Made by a program: the position numbers and the translations under genes. Below the pieces are notes generated by a model. It worked only from the letters and a program-made list of their open reading frames with translations. It did not search any database and had not been told where the DNA came from. A stretch of DNA of 64,000 nt from Pseudarthrobacter phenanthrenivorans (lineage in GTDB: Bacteria > Actinomycetota > Actinomycetes > Actinomycetales > Micrococcaceae): the NCBI RefSeq assembly GCF_000813845.1, contig NZ_JWTB01000004.1, forward strand, positions 62,001 to 126,000, given 5' to 3'. Below are positions 25,223-33,648 of this stretch, in pieces. Numbering within the stretch: position 1 is the first letter of the stretch; each line of letters starts with the position of its first letter.

Positions 25223-25984
25223 ATGCCGTCCCTGTCCGTGGTCATCCCGTGCAAAGACGACGCCGAATTCCTCGAGCACTGCCTCCAGGCCCTGGCGTCC
25301 CAGACCATGGCGCCGCTGGAGATCATCGTGGTGGACAACAACTCGGCGGACCACACGGCGCAGACCGCCGCCGCGCACGGCGCCCGCGTGCTCCACGAGG
25401 CCGCCCCCGGGATCACCGCCGCGGCGTCCGCCGGCTACGACGCGGCCCGCGGGGACGTCATTGCCCGGTGCGATGCGGACACTGTTCCGCCGCCGGACTG
25501 GCTGGAGCGCATCGCCGCCCGCTTCGACCGGGAGCCGGACCTGGCGCTCCTTTCCGGGCCCGGGGTCTTCTACGGCACCGGCCGGATCCGCAGCCGGCTC
25601 GCCGGCATCGCCTACATCCAGGCCTACTTCGTGCTGATGGGTGCCGCGATGGGCCACTGGCCGCCCTTCGGCTCGAACTGCGCCTTCCGCCGCCGGGACT
25701 GGGAGGGGGTCCGCACCCGGGTGAGCCGGCTGGACCAGGACGTGCACGACGACGTCGACCTCGGCTTTGCGCTCGACCCCACCCAGCGCACGGCCTACGA
25801 CAGCTCGCTGCAGGTGGGCATTTCGGCCCGGGCTCTCGCTGGCGGAGCGGCGGCGAGGCTGCGCTTCAAACGCGCCTTTCACACTCTGGCCGTGCATTGG
25901 CGGCAGGCGCCGCCGTGGGAGCGCTGGAACCGGACCCTGGACGCGAAACGCGGGCGCCGCCGTCGGACGTCACCCCCAAGCTGA
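25223..25984 (+). CDS. Family 2 glycosyltransferase
   Basis: A 253-residue GT-A fold inverting transferase. The nucleotide-sugar binding start is SLSVVIPCKDDAEFLEHCL, with IIVVDNNSADHT (first DxD-like acid) and ARCDADTVPPPDWLE (the DxD motif) and an acceptor region at DQDVHDDVDLGFAL. No long membrane anchor; one amphipathic segment (about 125-145). A carotenoid-glycosylating role is possible from its place beside idi and the crt operon, but not proven. TAGCAT ends 6 nt before the ATG with no Shine-Dalgarno: probably leaderless. Confidence 0.88.
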   Translation: MPSLSVVIPCKDDAEFLEHCLQALASQTMAPLEIIVVDNNSADHTAQTAAAHGARVLHEAAPGITAAASAGYDAARGDVIARCDADTVPPPDWLERIAARFDREPDLALLSGPGVFYGTGRIRSRLAGIAYIQAYFVLMGAAMGHWPPFGSNCAFRRRDWEGVRTRVSRLDQDVHDDVDLGFALDPTQRTAYDSSLQVGISARALAGGAAARLRFKRAFHTLAVHWRQAPPWERWNRTLDAKRGRRRRTSPPS

Positions 25985-26017
25985 TCCCGGGAACACGAGC
26001 CTGGCCCGGGAACCCAG

Positions 26018-26049
26018 CCAACGACCTATGCCAACCAACGACCTATGCC
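26018..26049. repeat. 15-bp direct repeat at the idi stop codon
   Basis: CCAACGACCTATGCC occurs at 26018-26032 and 26035-26049. The second copy includes the idi stop codon, so the gene end has been duplicated by slippage in the convergent gap. Confidence 0.6.
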
Positions 26050-26594
26050 GGGCCGAAGCGCTCCGGGTACAGCAGCGGCAGCTGCAGGGTGAGCCAGGGG
26101 CTGAATGCCCAGGGCGTGGCGGCCACGGCGGCGGTGATCAGGGCAGGATCGGTCCACTGCCATTCCATGACCTCGTCGGCACGGGGCTGCAGCGGCGACG
26201 CGGCACGGGCCGTGAAGACGGGGCAGATCTCGTTTTCCACTATGCCGGAGGCATCCACGGCGCGGTACCGGAAGTCCGGCACCTTCAGTTCCACCTGGTC
26301 CAGTTGCAGGGCCAGCTCGTACTCCCCCCGGCGCCGCACAGCGTCCTCAATGTCCTCCCCGGGGGCAGGATGGCCGCAGAAGGAATTGGTCCAGACGCCG
26401 GGCCAGGTCAGCTTGGACAAGGCGCGGCGGGTGATGAGGATCCGGCCGTCGGCATCGTACACGTGGGTGGAAAAAGCCAGGTGCAGCGGGGTGGCGGATG
26501 AATGCACAGAGGCCTTGTCCTCCACGCCGACCGGTGACCCGTCGTCCGCGGCCAGGACCACCTGCTCTGCCTCTGCGTTCAATTGCCCTCCCAT
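26043..26594 (-). CDS. idi: Isopentenyl-diphosphate delta-isomerase, type 1
   Basis: A 183-residue Nudix-fold enzyme that interconverts IPP and DMAPP, supplying the starter for GGPP. The active-site Cys is in WTNSFCGHPAPGED, and the acidic Mg/Mn-site segment includes GIVENEICPVF. The Nudix-like metal site starts at the His residues in HLAFSTHVYD. It is divergent from crtE with overlapping promoters in a 23-bp gap, implying joint control. Start ATG 26594; TTG 26582, with GGAGGG just upstream, is an alternative. Confidence 0.93.
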   Translation of the reverse strand: MGGQLNAEAEQVVLAADDGSPVGVEDKASVHSSATPLHLAFSTHVYDADGRILITRRALSKLTWPGVWTNSFCGHPAPGEDIEDAVRRRGEYELALQLDQVELKVPDFRYRAVDASGIVENEICPVFTARAASPLQPRADEVMEWQWTDPALITAAVAATPWAFSPWLTLQLPLLYPERFGPA

Positions 26595-26611
26595 GGGTGC
26601 CCGTGTTTACT
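26583..26611 (+). promoter_or_regulatory. crtE promoter
   Basis: A -35 TTGCCC (26583-26588), 17-bp spacer and -10 TTTACT (26606-26611) place the transcription start at the crtE ATG (26618). The element overlaps the first codons of the divergent idi gene. Confidence 0.5.
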
Positions 26612-26617
26612 TTACCT

Positions 26618-27685
26618 ATGGATATGGGGACCACGCTGGCGCACACCGATGACGGCCAACTGGTCAATGAAGTTCTGGATTCGTTCTTCACGCAGGCCAA
26701 GGCGAGGGCCGGTGCCATGCACCCGCAGTACCTCCGCCTGTGGCAGCACCTTGAAGCCTGCACGGTGGGCGGCAAGCGCTTCCGCCCGCGGCTGGTCATG
26801 ACCGTGTACTCCCTGCTGGGTGGCCGCGACAGGAAGGCGGCAGCCACCGTGGCCGCGTCCTTCGAACTCCTGCACACCGCCCTGATCGTGCACGACGACG
26901 TGGTGGACCGGGACTTCACCCGCCGCGGTATCCCCAACCTCGCCGGCACCTACCGCAGCCTGGCCGCGGACCAGGGCGGCGACGCTGACCGTGCCGAGCA
27001 CACCGGCATGTCCGCCGCGGTGATCGCCGGCGACCTTGCCCTCTCCAACGCCTACCGCCTCCTGGCGGACGCCGCTGCGGCACCGGACACGCGGCAGCTG
27101 CTGGGCGACCTGCTGGACGAGGCCGTCATGGCGTCCGCGGCCGGTGAGCTCCTGGACGTGTTGGCCCCGCTGGACCCGAATCCCCAGGCGGTGGACGAGG
27201 TCCTCGAGATGTCCAAGCTGAAGACGGCCGTGTACTCCTTTGACGTACCGCTGCGCGCAGGGGCCGTCCTGGCCGGAGCGGAGCAGGCGCTGGTGGACGC
27301 CCTGGGCGAGTTCGGGCGGATCATCGGGACCGCGTACCAGGTGGCGGACGACCTGGTGGGCGCGTTCGGCGACGAGTCGCGGACCGGCAAGACAGGCTGG
27401 GGCGACCTGCGCGAGGGCAAGCGCACGGCCCTGATCTCCTACGCGGCGCAGCAGCCCCACTGGACCCGCATCCAGGAACTGCTCTCCCGGGACCTCACGG
27501 CCAGGGACGCCGCCGAAATCCGCGAACTGCTGGTGGCGTCCGGGGCACGGGACAAGACCCTGAAGCTTGCCGCCGACCTCACGGAGCGGGCGCTGGACGT
27601 CCTGGTCCAGCCGTTGGTGCCGCTGGTGCTGCGCGACGGCCTCTCCCCGCTGTCCCGCCTGGTGACCGAACGCATGGGCGCATGA
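26618..27685 (+). CDS. crtE: Geranylgeranyl diphosphate synthase
   Basis: A 355-residue trans-prenyltransferase. The first aspartate-rich motif is in LIVHDDVVDRD and the second in YQVADDLVGAFGDE, with GGKRFRPRLV upstream as in all members. It condenses IPP with shorter allylic diphosphates to GGPP (C20). It is the first gene of crtE-B-I-Ye-Yf-Eb; every junction downstream is a 4-bp ATGA or TTGA overlap. ATG 26618 is preceded by a promoter and no Shine-Dalgarno, suggesting leaderless mRNA; ATG 26624 is an alternative. Confidence 0.95.
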   Translation: MDMGTTLAHTDDGQLVNEVLDSFFTQAKARAGAMHPQYLRLWQHLEACTVGGKRFRPRLVMTVYSLLGGRDRKAAATVAASFELLHTALIVHDDVVDRDFTRRGIPNLAGTYRSLAADQGGDADRAEHTGMSAAVIAGDLALSNAYRLLADAAAAPDTRQLLGDLLDEAVMASAAGELLDVLAPLDPNPQAVDEVLEMSKLKTAVYSFDVPLRAGAVLAGAEQALVDALGEFGRIIGTAYQVADDLVGAFGDESRTGKTGWGDLREGKRTALISYAAQQPHWTRIQELLSRDLTARDAAEIRELLVASGARDKTLKLAADLTERALDVLVQPLVPLVLRDGLSPLSRLVTERMGA

Positions 27686-28596
27686 AGCGGGACCGCGACG
27701 CGCTGGCCGACTATACGGCTGCCGCCCTCAAAGCCTCCGGCGTGGTGTTGCGCGCCTACTCCAGTTCCTTCGGCCTGGCGTCCCGGCTGTTCGACGACGG
27801 CGTGCGCCGGCAGGTGGACTCCGTGTATGCGCTGGTGCGGGTTGCCGACGAGATTGTCGACGGCGTGGCCTCCGCCGCGGGCCTGTCCCCGGATGACAGC
27901 CGGCGGCAGCTGGACGGGTTTGAGCAGGAGACCGAACACGCGCTGGCCACCGGCTACAGCACCAACCTGGTGATCCACGCCTTCGCGGACACTGCCCGCC
28001 GGACCGGCATCGGCACCGACCTCACCCGCCCCTTCTTTGCCTCCATGCGGGCGGACCTGGAGCAGGTGGAGCACACCGAGGAGTCCTTCACCCGGTACGT
28101 CTACGGTTCGGCGGAGGTGGTGGGCCTAATGTGCCTGCGGTGCTTCCTGTACGGGCATCCGGTGGCTGCGGAGGAACGGGCCCGGCTGGAGCGCGGTGCC
28201 CGGCACCTGGGCGCAGCGTTCCAGAAGATCAACTTCCTCCGGGACCTGGCCGAGGACTTCACGTCCCTGGGCCGCAGCTACTTCCCGGGCGTCTCGCCGG
28301 CCAATTTCGATGAAGCCCACAAGATACGGCTGCTGGCGGACATCGACCACGACCTGCACGAGTCCCGTGCGGTTCTGCGCGGCCTGCCCGCGTCCAGCCG
28401 GCTGGCGGTGGCCCTGGCCCAGGAGCTCTTTGCCGAGCTCGCCGAGCGGATCCGCGTCACGCCGGCGCCGGACCTGATCAACGCCCGGATCAGCGTGCCC
28501 ACGCACGTGAAGCTGCGGATCGCCGCCGCGGTGTTCACCGGCCGCCGGGGCCTGGAACCCGCAGGCCCCGGCCCGGCGCCGGTGGCAGCACAATGA
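27682..28596 (+). CDS. crtB: Phytoene synthase
   Basis: A 304-residue squalene/phytoene synthase. The two Mg-binding motifs are VRVADEIVDGV (DxxxD) and NFLRDLAEDFTSLGRSYFPG. It joins two GGPP molecules head to head into 15-cis-phytoene. The YSSSFGLASRLF segment near the N-terminus is typical. ATG overlaps the crtE stop. Confidence 0.95.
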   Translation: MKRDRDALADYTAAALKASGVVLRAYSSSFGLASRLFDDGVRRQVDSVYALVRVADEIVDGVASAAGLSPDDSRRQLDGFEQETEHALATGYSTNLVIHAFADTARRTGIGTDLTRPFFASMRADLEQVEHTEESFTRYVYGSAEVVGLMCLRCFLYGHPVAAEERARLERGARHLGAAFQKINFLRDLAEDFTSLGRSYFPGVSPANFDEAHKIRLLADIDHDLHESRAVLRGLPASSRLAVALAQELFAELAERIRVTPAPDLINARISVPTHVKLRIAAAVFTGRRGLEPAGPGPAPVAAQ

Positions 28597-30218
28597 GGAG
28601 GATGCCCGCACGCGCCGGGCAGGCGGTGGTGGTCATCGGCGGCGGCATCAGCGGATTGGCGACGGCGGCCCTGCTCGCCACCGAGGGGCACCAGGTCACC
28701 ATCCTGGAGAAGCAGGAAGCCCTGGGCGGCCGCGCCTACACGTTCAATGAGGACGGTTTCAGGTTCGACGCCGGGCCCTCCTGGTACTTGATGCCGGAAG
28801 TCATCGACCATTACTTCCAGCTCCTGGGCAGCTCCGCGGAGCAGGAACTGGACCTGGTGAAGCTGGACCCGGGCTACCGGCTGATCTCCGAGGGAGCGGG
28901 CGGACCGGTGGACGTGCCGGCGGGACGCGCCAAGGTAGTGGAACTGTTCGAGCGGCTGGAGCCCGGCGCCGGCGCCCGGCTGGAGCAGTACCTGGACTCC
29001 GCCGCCGAAACCTACACCATGGCCAAGCGCCGGTTCCTGTACCCCACGTTCCAGTCGTTCGCCCCGCTGTTGACGCCCGACATCCTGGCCCGGCTCCCCC
29101 GGCTTGCCCGGCTACTGCTGGAGCCGCTGCACTCCTACGCCAAACGCTATGTCAGCAACCCCAGCCTGCAGCAGATCCTGGAGTACCCGGCGGTGTTCCT
29201 GGGCGCCTCACCGTTCACCGCGCCCAGCATGTACCACCTGATGAGCCACCTGGACCTGGACGTGGGCGTCTCCTACCCCATGGGCGGGTTCGCCCGGCTG
29301 GTGGAGGCGCTGGAACGGCAGGCGCGCGGGGCCGGGGTGGCCATCCGGTCCAACACGGAAGTCCTGGCGATCGAAACGGTTCCCACCGGCTCCCGGCGCC
29401 GCCCCGCGGCCGTGCGCGGGGTGCGCTGCCGCACCGGTGACGGCGCGCAGGAAAGCCTGGCGGCCGACGTCGTTATTTCCGCTGCTGACCTGCACCACAG
29501 CGAAACTGCCCTGCTCCCCCGCCACTTGCAGACCTACCCCGAGCGGTACTGGTCGCGGCGCACCGCCGGACCCAGCGCGCTGCTGCTCTACCTGGGCGTG
29601 CGCGGCGGGCTGCCGCAGCTGGAGCATCACACGCTGCTGTTCACCGCGGACTGGGAGAAGAACTTCAGGGCGATCTTCGGGAAGGACACGTTCATCCCGG
29701 AGCCGGCGTCGATGTACGTCTGCAAGCCCAGCGCCACGGATCCCGGGGTGGCGCCGGAGGGGCATGAGAACGTGTTCGTGCTGGTCCCCATCCCGCCGGA
29801 CCCGGGGCTGGGCGGCAGCGGCGACGAGACGCTGGAGAAAGCCGCCGACGCCGTGATCGGCCAGCTCAGCGAGTGGGCGGGCATCCCGGACCTTGCGGAA
29901 CGCATCGTGGTGCGGCGGATGTACGGTCCGGCGGATTTCGAGCGTGACTACCACTCGTGGAAGGGCACCTCGCTGGGGCCGGCACACACGCTGCGGCAGA
30001 GTGCGTTCTTCCGGGCGGGCAACGTCAGCCGCAAGGTGCAGGGGCTGTACTACGCCGGGGCGTCGACCATTCCGGGGATTGGCATTCCGATGTGCCTGAT
30101 CAGCGCCGAACTGGTGGTCAAGCGGCTGCGCGGGGACACCAGCACGGGCCCGCTCCCGGTGCCGTTGCGTCCGGCCATGGCGGAGCGGGGAACCCTGCCG
30201 GACGGCACGCCGGCATGA
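28593..30218 (+). CDS. crtI: Phytoene desaturase
   Basis: A 541-residue FAD-dependent desaturase. The dinucleotide-binding motif is VVVIGGGISGLATAALLA near residue 12, and the C-terminal bacterial-type signature GASTIPGIGIPMCLISAELV is near residue 490. It converts phytoene to all-trans-lycopene in four steps at the membrane surface. Translationally coupled to crtB and the cyclase gene. Confidence 0.95.
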   Translation: MRRMPARAGQAVVVIGGGISGLATAALLATEGHQVTILEKQEALGGRAYTFNEDGFRFDAGPSWYLMPEVIDHYFQLLGSSAEQELDLVKLDPGYRLISEGAGGPVDVPAGRAKVVELFERLEPGAGARLEQYLDSAAETYTMAKRRFLYPTFQSFAPLLTPDILARLPRLARLLLEPLHSYAKRYVSNPSLQQILEYPAVFLGASPFTAPSMYHLMSHLDLDVGVSYPMGGFARLVEALERQARGAGVAIRSNTEVLAIETVPTGSRRRPAAVRGVRCRTGDGAQESLAADVVISAADLHHSETALLPRHLQTYPERYWSRRTAGPSALLLYLGVRGGLPQLEHHTLLFTADWEKNFRAIFGKDTFIPEPASMYVCKPSATDPGVAPEGHENVFVLVPIPPDPGLGGSGDETLEKAADAVIGQLSEWAGIPDLAERIVVRRMYGPADFERDYHSWKGTSLGPAHTLRQSAFFRAGNVSRKVQGLYYAGASTIPGIGIPMCLISAELVVKRLRGDTSTGPLPVPLRPAMAERGTLPDGTPA

Positions 30219-30556
30219 CGGCGGCGGCGTACCTGGTGTTCCTGCTGGCGTCGCTGGGCTGCATGGTGCTCCTGGACCAGCGGCTGCGGTTGTTCTTCTG
30301 GCAGGACGCGCGCCGGGCGGCCGTGGTGCTCGCCGCGGGGCTGGCGTTCTTCCTGGCCTGGGACCTGGCAGGCATCGGGCTGGGCATCTTCTTCCGCGGG
30401 CACAACAAGACCATCGGGATCGAGCTCGCCCCGGAGCTGCCGCTGGAGGAACCGGTGTTCCTGCTGTTCCTCTGCTACCTGGTGATGAACCTGTTCCAGC
30501 TGTTCCGGCGCTTCCTCGAAACCCGGTCACTCCACCCCGGGAAGGTGGACTCTTGA
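30215..30556 (+). CDS. crtYe: C50 carotenoid epsilon-cyclase subunit CrtYe
   Basis: A 113-residue membrane protein with three helices. The conserved lycopene-cyclase-domain segment is AWDLAGIGLGIFFRGHNKT, followed by IELAPELPLEEPVFLLF with its essential acidic residues. With CrtYf it cyclises flavuxanthin to decaprenoxanthin (epsilon ends). ATG 30215 sits in the crtI stop (ATGA). Confidence 0.9.
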   Translation: MTAAAYLVFLLASLGCMVLLDQRLRLFFWQDARRAAVVLAAGLAFFLAWDLAGIGLGIFFRGHNKTIGIELAPELPLEEPVFLLFLCYLVMNLFQLFRRFLETRSLHPGKVDS

Positions 30557-30948
30557 GCTACTGGGCCCTGAACGCGGTGTTCCTGCTCGTTGCCCTTGCT
30601 GCCGGAACCGCCGCAGCCTTTGCCCTCAAAGGCCGCGCCCGCAGCCTGGCCCTCGCGGCGGCAGGCGGGACGGCCGCCGTCGTCCTGGTCCTCACGGCCG
30701 TGTTCGACAACCTGATGATTGCCGCAGGCCTGTTCACCTACGCCCCGGACATGATCTCCGGGGCCCTGCTGGGCCTGGCCCCGCTGGAGGACTTCGCGTA
30801 CCCGGTGGCCGCCGTGCTGCTGCTGCCGGCGCTGTGGATCCTGCTGGAGCGGAACTCCAAAACCGCTCCGCCGAAGACCCGCAGTTCCAAGACCCGCAGT
30901 TCCAAGACCAGCACGCCCACAGACCGAGCGCCAAAGGGGCGGCCATGA
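30553..30948 (+). CDS. crtYf: C50 carotenoid epsilon-cyclase subunit CrtYf
   Basis: A 131-residue partner of CrtYe with three helices and the conserved TAVFDNLMIAAGLFTY and LAPLEDFAYPV motifs. The C-terminal about 30 residues are a basic repeat tail (SKTRSSKTRSSKTS) not needed in homologues. The start is TTG 30553, overlapping the crtYe stop as TTGA. Confidence 0.9.
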   Translation: MSYWALNAVFLLVALAAGTAAAFALKGRARSLALAAAGGTAAVVLVLTAVFDNLMIAAGLFTYAPDMISGALLGLAPLEDFAYPVAAVLLLPALWILLERNSKTAPPKTRSSKTRSSKTSTPTDRAPKGRP

Positions 30949-31808
30949 AAACCTTCCGGATGCTCCTGCTCTCCTCCCGCCCGCTGTCCTGGGTGAACAC
31001 GGCCTACCCGTTCGCCGCCGCGTACCTGCTCACGGCACGGGAAATCGACCTCGCCTGGGTGATCGGGACACTGTACTTTCTGATCCCGTACAACCTGGCG
31101 ATGTACGGCATCAACGACGTGTTCGACTACGAATCCGACCTCCGAAATCCGCGCAAGGGCGGCGTGGAGGGAGCGGTCCTGGACCGGACCATGCACGCCA
31201 TCACGCTCCGGGCGGCGATCGGCACCAACGTGCCCTTCCTGGTGGCGCTGGTGATCCTGGGCAGTCCGCTGTCCTGGCTGGTGCTGGCCATCAGCATTTT
31301 CGCGGTGGTGGCGTACAGCGCGCCCGGGCTGCGGTTCAAGGAGCGGCCGTTCCTTGATTCGGCCACGTCCAGCACGCACTTCGTCAGCCCGGCAGTGTAC
31401 GGGCTGGTGCTGGCGCAGGCACAGTTCACGGCCCCGTTGTGGGCGCTGCTGGGGGCGTTCTTCCTGTGGGGCGTGGCCAGCCATGCGTTCGGCGCGGTGC
31501 AGGATGTGGTGGCGGACCGCGCGGGCGGCATCGGCTCGATCGCCACCGTGATCGGCGCCAAGGCCACGGTGCGGTTCGCCGCCCTGGCATACCTGGTCAG
31601 CGCCGCGCTGCTGCTGCTCACCCCGTGGCCCGGACCCCTCGCGGCCCTGCTCCCGCTCCCCTATGCGCTCAACATCCTCCCTTTCGCGGGCGTGACGGAC
31701 GAGGACTCCGAGCGGGCCCACCGCGGCTGGGAGCGGTTCCTGTGGCTGAACTACGTCACCGGGTTCCTGGTCACCATGCTGCTGATCTGGTTCGTCTCGG
31801 TGCGGTAA
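30945..31808 (+). CDS. crtEb: Lycopene elongase (UbiA-family prenyltransferase)
   Basis: A 287-residue membrane prenyltransferase. The UbiA aspartate motifs are NDVFDYESD (first NDxxDxxxD) and VQDVVADRAGGI (second). It adds two DMAPP units to lycopene to give C50 flavuxanthin, which the CrtYe/Yf cyclase completes. It is the last gene of the operon, coupled by ATGA to crtYf. A tandem-repeat region starts about 45 bp after the stop. Confidence 0.93.
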   Translation: MKTFRMLLLSSRPLSWVNTAYPFAAAYLLTAREIDLAWVIGTLYFLIPYNLAMYGINDVFDYESDLRNPRKGGVEGAVLDRTMHAITLRAAIGTNVPFLVALVILGSPLSWLVLAISIFAVVAYSAPGLRFKERPFLDSATSSTHFVSPAVYGLVLAQAQFTAPLWALLGAFFLWGVASHAFGAVQDVVADRAGGIGSIATVIGAKATVRFAALAYLVSAALLLLTPWPGPLAALLPLPYALNILPFAGVTDEDSERAHRGWERFLWLNYVTGFLVTMLLIWFVSVR

Positions 31809-31854
31809 GCAGGCACACTGGGTTGGCAAGGTACGACGGCGGCCCGGCAGCTTC

Positions 31855-32066
31855 CGCCGCGCATCCGCCTTCCCGACGCGCATCCTCGCCACCGACGCGC
31901 ATCGCCACCTGCGACGCGCATCCGGCTTCCCGACGCGCATATTCGCCACCGACCCGCGCACTCGCCACCGACGCGCACCTCCACCTGCGACGCGCATATT
32001 CCTTTTCGCGACCCACATTTGGTGCGCGCCAGGGAATCTGGGCCGCACAGATGACCATGCGCGTCG
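31855..32066. repeat. Non-coding 19-bp tandem repeat array
   Basis: The core CGACGCGCAT starts at 31855 (variant), 31874, 31893, 31912, 31931, 31950 (variant), 31969 (variant) and 31988: exactly every 19 bp. The 9-bp spacers vary but reuse TCGCCAC, CACCTG and CTTCC. A decayed copy is at 32009 and an inverted copy (ATGCGCGTCG) at 32057-32066. The period is not a multiple of 3, so it is not a coding repeat. It fills the gap between crtEb and the copper genes. Function unknown: DNA-binding array or REP-like element. Confidence 0.8.
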
Positions 32067-32171
32067 AATTCGCGCCAGCCCGGGCGATTGTCACCGGCCC
32101 GATTACCTGCCGAACCACGGTTTTCCCTAGAGTGGAGGGTGGCAACAGCGGATGGAAGGGCGGCGAGTGGC

Positions 32172-32759
32172 ATGAGTGCTCCGTTCCGCTTCCCCCGTGC
32201 CATAGCCTTCACCGCGGCCATGTTCGCCCTCGCCGCGGGAGCCCACGTTCTCGCAGGGGGCCTGCTGCCGCAGCCGGCCATCGTCGCGGGCATCGTGGCT
32301 CTGGTCCTGGCACCGGTCACGATCCTGTCAAAGACCAAGATCAACATGCCGGCGATGATCGCGCTCCTGGGCTCCAGCCAGCTGGTCCTGCACTGGGCCT
32401 TCGACGCGTTCTCGGTGTCCGCATCGTTCACTCCCACCGCCGCCAGCCACGTCCATGACGCCTCGGCAGTGCCCCTTTCAACGGCCCTGATGCCGGAACA
32501 TGCTGCCGTACCGGGGACCCTGATGCTGGCCCTGCACGCCGCGGCAACCCTGGCCACGGCCTTGGTCCTGGCCAAGGGCGAAGCGGCTGTCTGGGCGCTG
32601 GCTGCGTGGCTGCGGCCACTGGTCCGGATCCTGTCCGCCGTCGCCATCCCCGAGTGGCCGCACGTTCCCGCGCCGGCCGCCGTCGTCATTCCTTTCCAGT
32701 GGCGGAGCCTGCGCCTGCCTGCTCTGCGCGGGCCGCCGGCCTTCCACGCCGCAACCTAA
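32172..32759 (+). CDS. Putative copper-associated membrane protein
   Basis: A 195-residue protein with about five hydrophobic helices and short loops holding His and Met (SHVHDASAVPL, LMPEHAAVPG, EWPHVPAPAA), possible copper ligands facing the outside. It precedes ycnI and copC on the same strand, and such a small membrane protein often accompanies them in Micrococcaceae. Specific function not known. ATG 32172 has GGAAGGGCGG upstream; the frame stays open to 32088, but that part is not protein-like. Confidence 0.65.
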   Translation: MSAPFRFPRAIAFTAAMFALAAGAHVLAGGLLPQPAIVAGIVALVLAPVTILSKTKINMPAMIALLGSSQLVLHWAFDAFSVSASFTPTAASHVHDASAVPLSTALMPEHAAVPGTLMLALHAAATLATALVLAKGEAAVWALAAWLRPLVRILSAVAIPEWPHVPAPAAVVIPFQWRSLRLPALRGPPAFHAAT

Positions 32760-32900
32760 CGCGGCTCCCGACTTTCCGCGCCGTCCCCACCTGCCCACAG
32801 GCACCTGCCCCGGGCAGGAATGGGCCGGCCGCGTTGTCCCCTTTTTTTGCGCCGCCGCCGCATGCGGTTCTTTTCTGGCGCACCCCTTGGAAGGCTTACT

Positions 32901-33635
32901 TTGAACACCTCATTCCGCCGTACCCTCAAGACCCTCACCGCCGCCGCTGCCGCCGCGGGAATCATCGCCGCAGGCGCCACCGCCGCGTCCGCCCACGTGA
33001 GCGTGGACCCGGACGACACCGCGGCCAACGGCTACTCGCACCTGACGTTCAACGTCCCCAACGAGTCCCCCACCGCGAAGACCAACAAGCTCGAGGTCAC
33101 GCTGCCCACCGATACGTCGTTCACGTCCGTCTCGGTCAAGCCTGTGGAGGGCTGGACGGCGCAGGTGGTCACGGGAGACCTACCCAAGCCGGTCACGGTG
33201 GCCGGCGCCACGGTCACCAAGGCGCCGGTCTCGGTGGTCTGGACTGCGGACGAAGCCCACCAGCTGGGCCAGAACCAGTACCAGTCCTTCTCGCTGTCCG
33301 TGGGCCGACTGCCCGCCGCGGGCACCAAGGTCACCCTGAAAGCGGCCCAGAGCTACACCGACGGCAGCGTGGTGAAGTGGGACGAAGAGAGCGCTGAGGG
33401 GCAGCCGGAGCCCAAGCATCCGGCCCCGTCCTTTGTGACAACGGCCGACGACGACGCTGCCGCCGCCGGTGCGTCAGCGGCGCCGAGCGCCGAGGCAGTG
33501 TCGGAGACGAAGCAGGCCTCAAGCGACGGCACCGCTGTGTGGGGCGTAGTGCTGGGTGCGGCAGGCTTCGTGCTCGGCGCAGCGGCCCTGGGGCTGGTCC
33601 TTGCCGGGCGCCAGACCCGCACCGCCGGCAAGTAG
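32901..33635 (+). CDS. YcnI-like copper-binding protein (DUF1775)
   Basis: A 244-residue exported protein. The signal peptide ends at ATAASA, so the mature chain begins with histidine (HVSVDPDDTAANG); the N-terminal His together with the conserved Trp in VEGWTAQVV forms the monohistidine copper brace known for YcnI. The DUF1775 domain spans about 33-165; a Ala/Ser/Glu linker and a C-terminal membrane helix (about 215-235) anchor it. The start is TTG 32901 with GGAAGG 6 nt upstream. It lies 13 bp before copC. Confidence 0.9.
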   Translation: MNTSFRRTLKTLTAAAAAAGIIAAGATAASAHVSVDPDDTAANGYSHLTFNVPNESPTAKTNKLEVTLPTDTSFTSVSVKPVEGWTAQVVTGDLPKPVTVAGATVTKAPVSVVWTADEAHQLGQNQYQSFSLSVGRLPAAGTKVTLKAAQSYTDGSVVKWDEESAEGQPEPKHPAPSFVTTADDDAAAAGASAAPSAEAVSETKQASSDGTAVWGVVLGAAGFVLGAAALGLVLAGRQTRTAGK

Positions 33636-33648
33636 CGCGGGGAAACGA

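Noticed and set aside
24976..26652. 558-codon plus-strand frame across GT2 and idi
   Set aside because: It is out of phase with the GT2 gene and antisense to idi; no domain.
31855..32066. CRISPR array
   Set aside because: The repeat core is only 10 bp, spacers are 9 bp and similar to each other, and no cas gene is present.
31751..32689. Minus-strand frame across the 19-bp array
   Set aside because: The repeat period shifts the frame each unit, and the frame overlaps crtEb and the copper gene.
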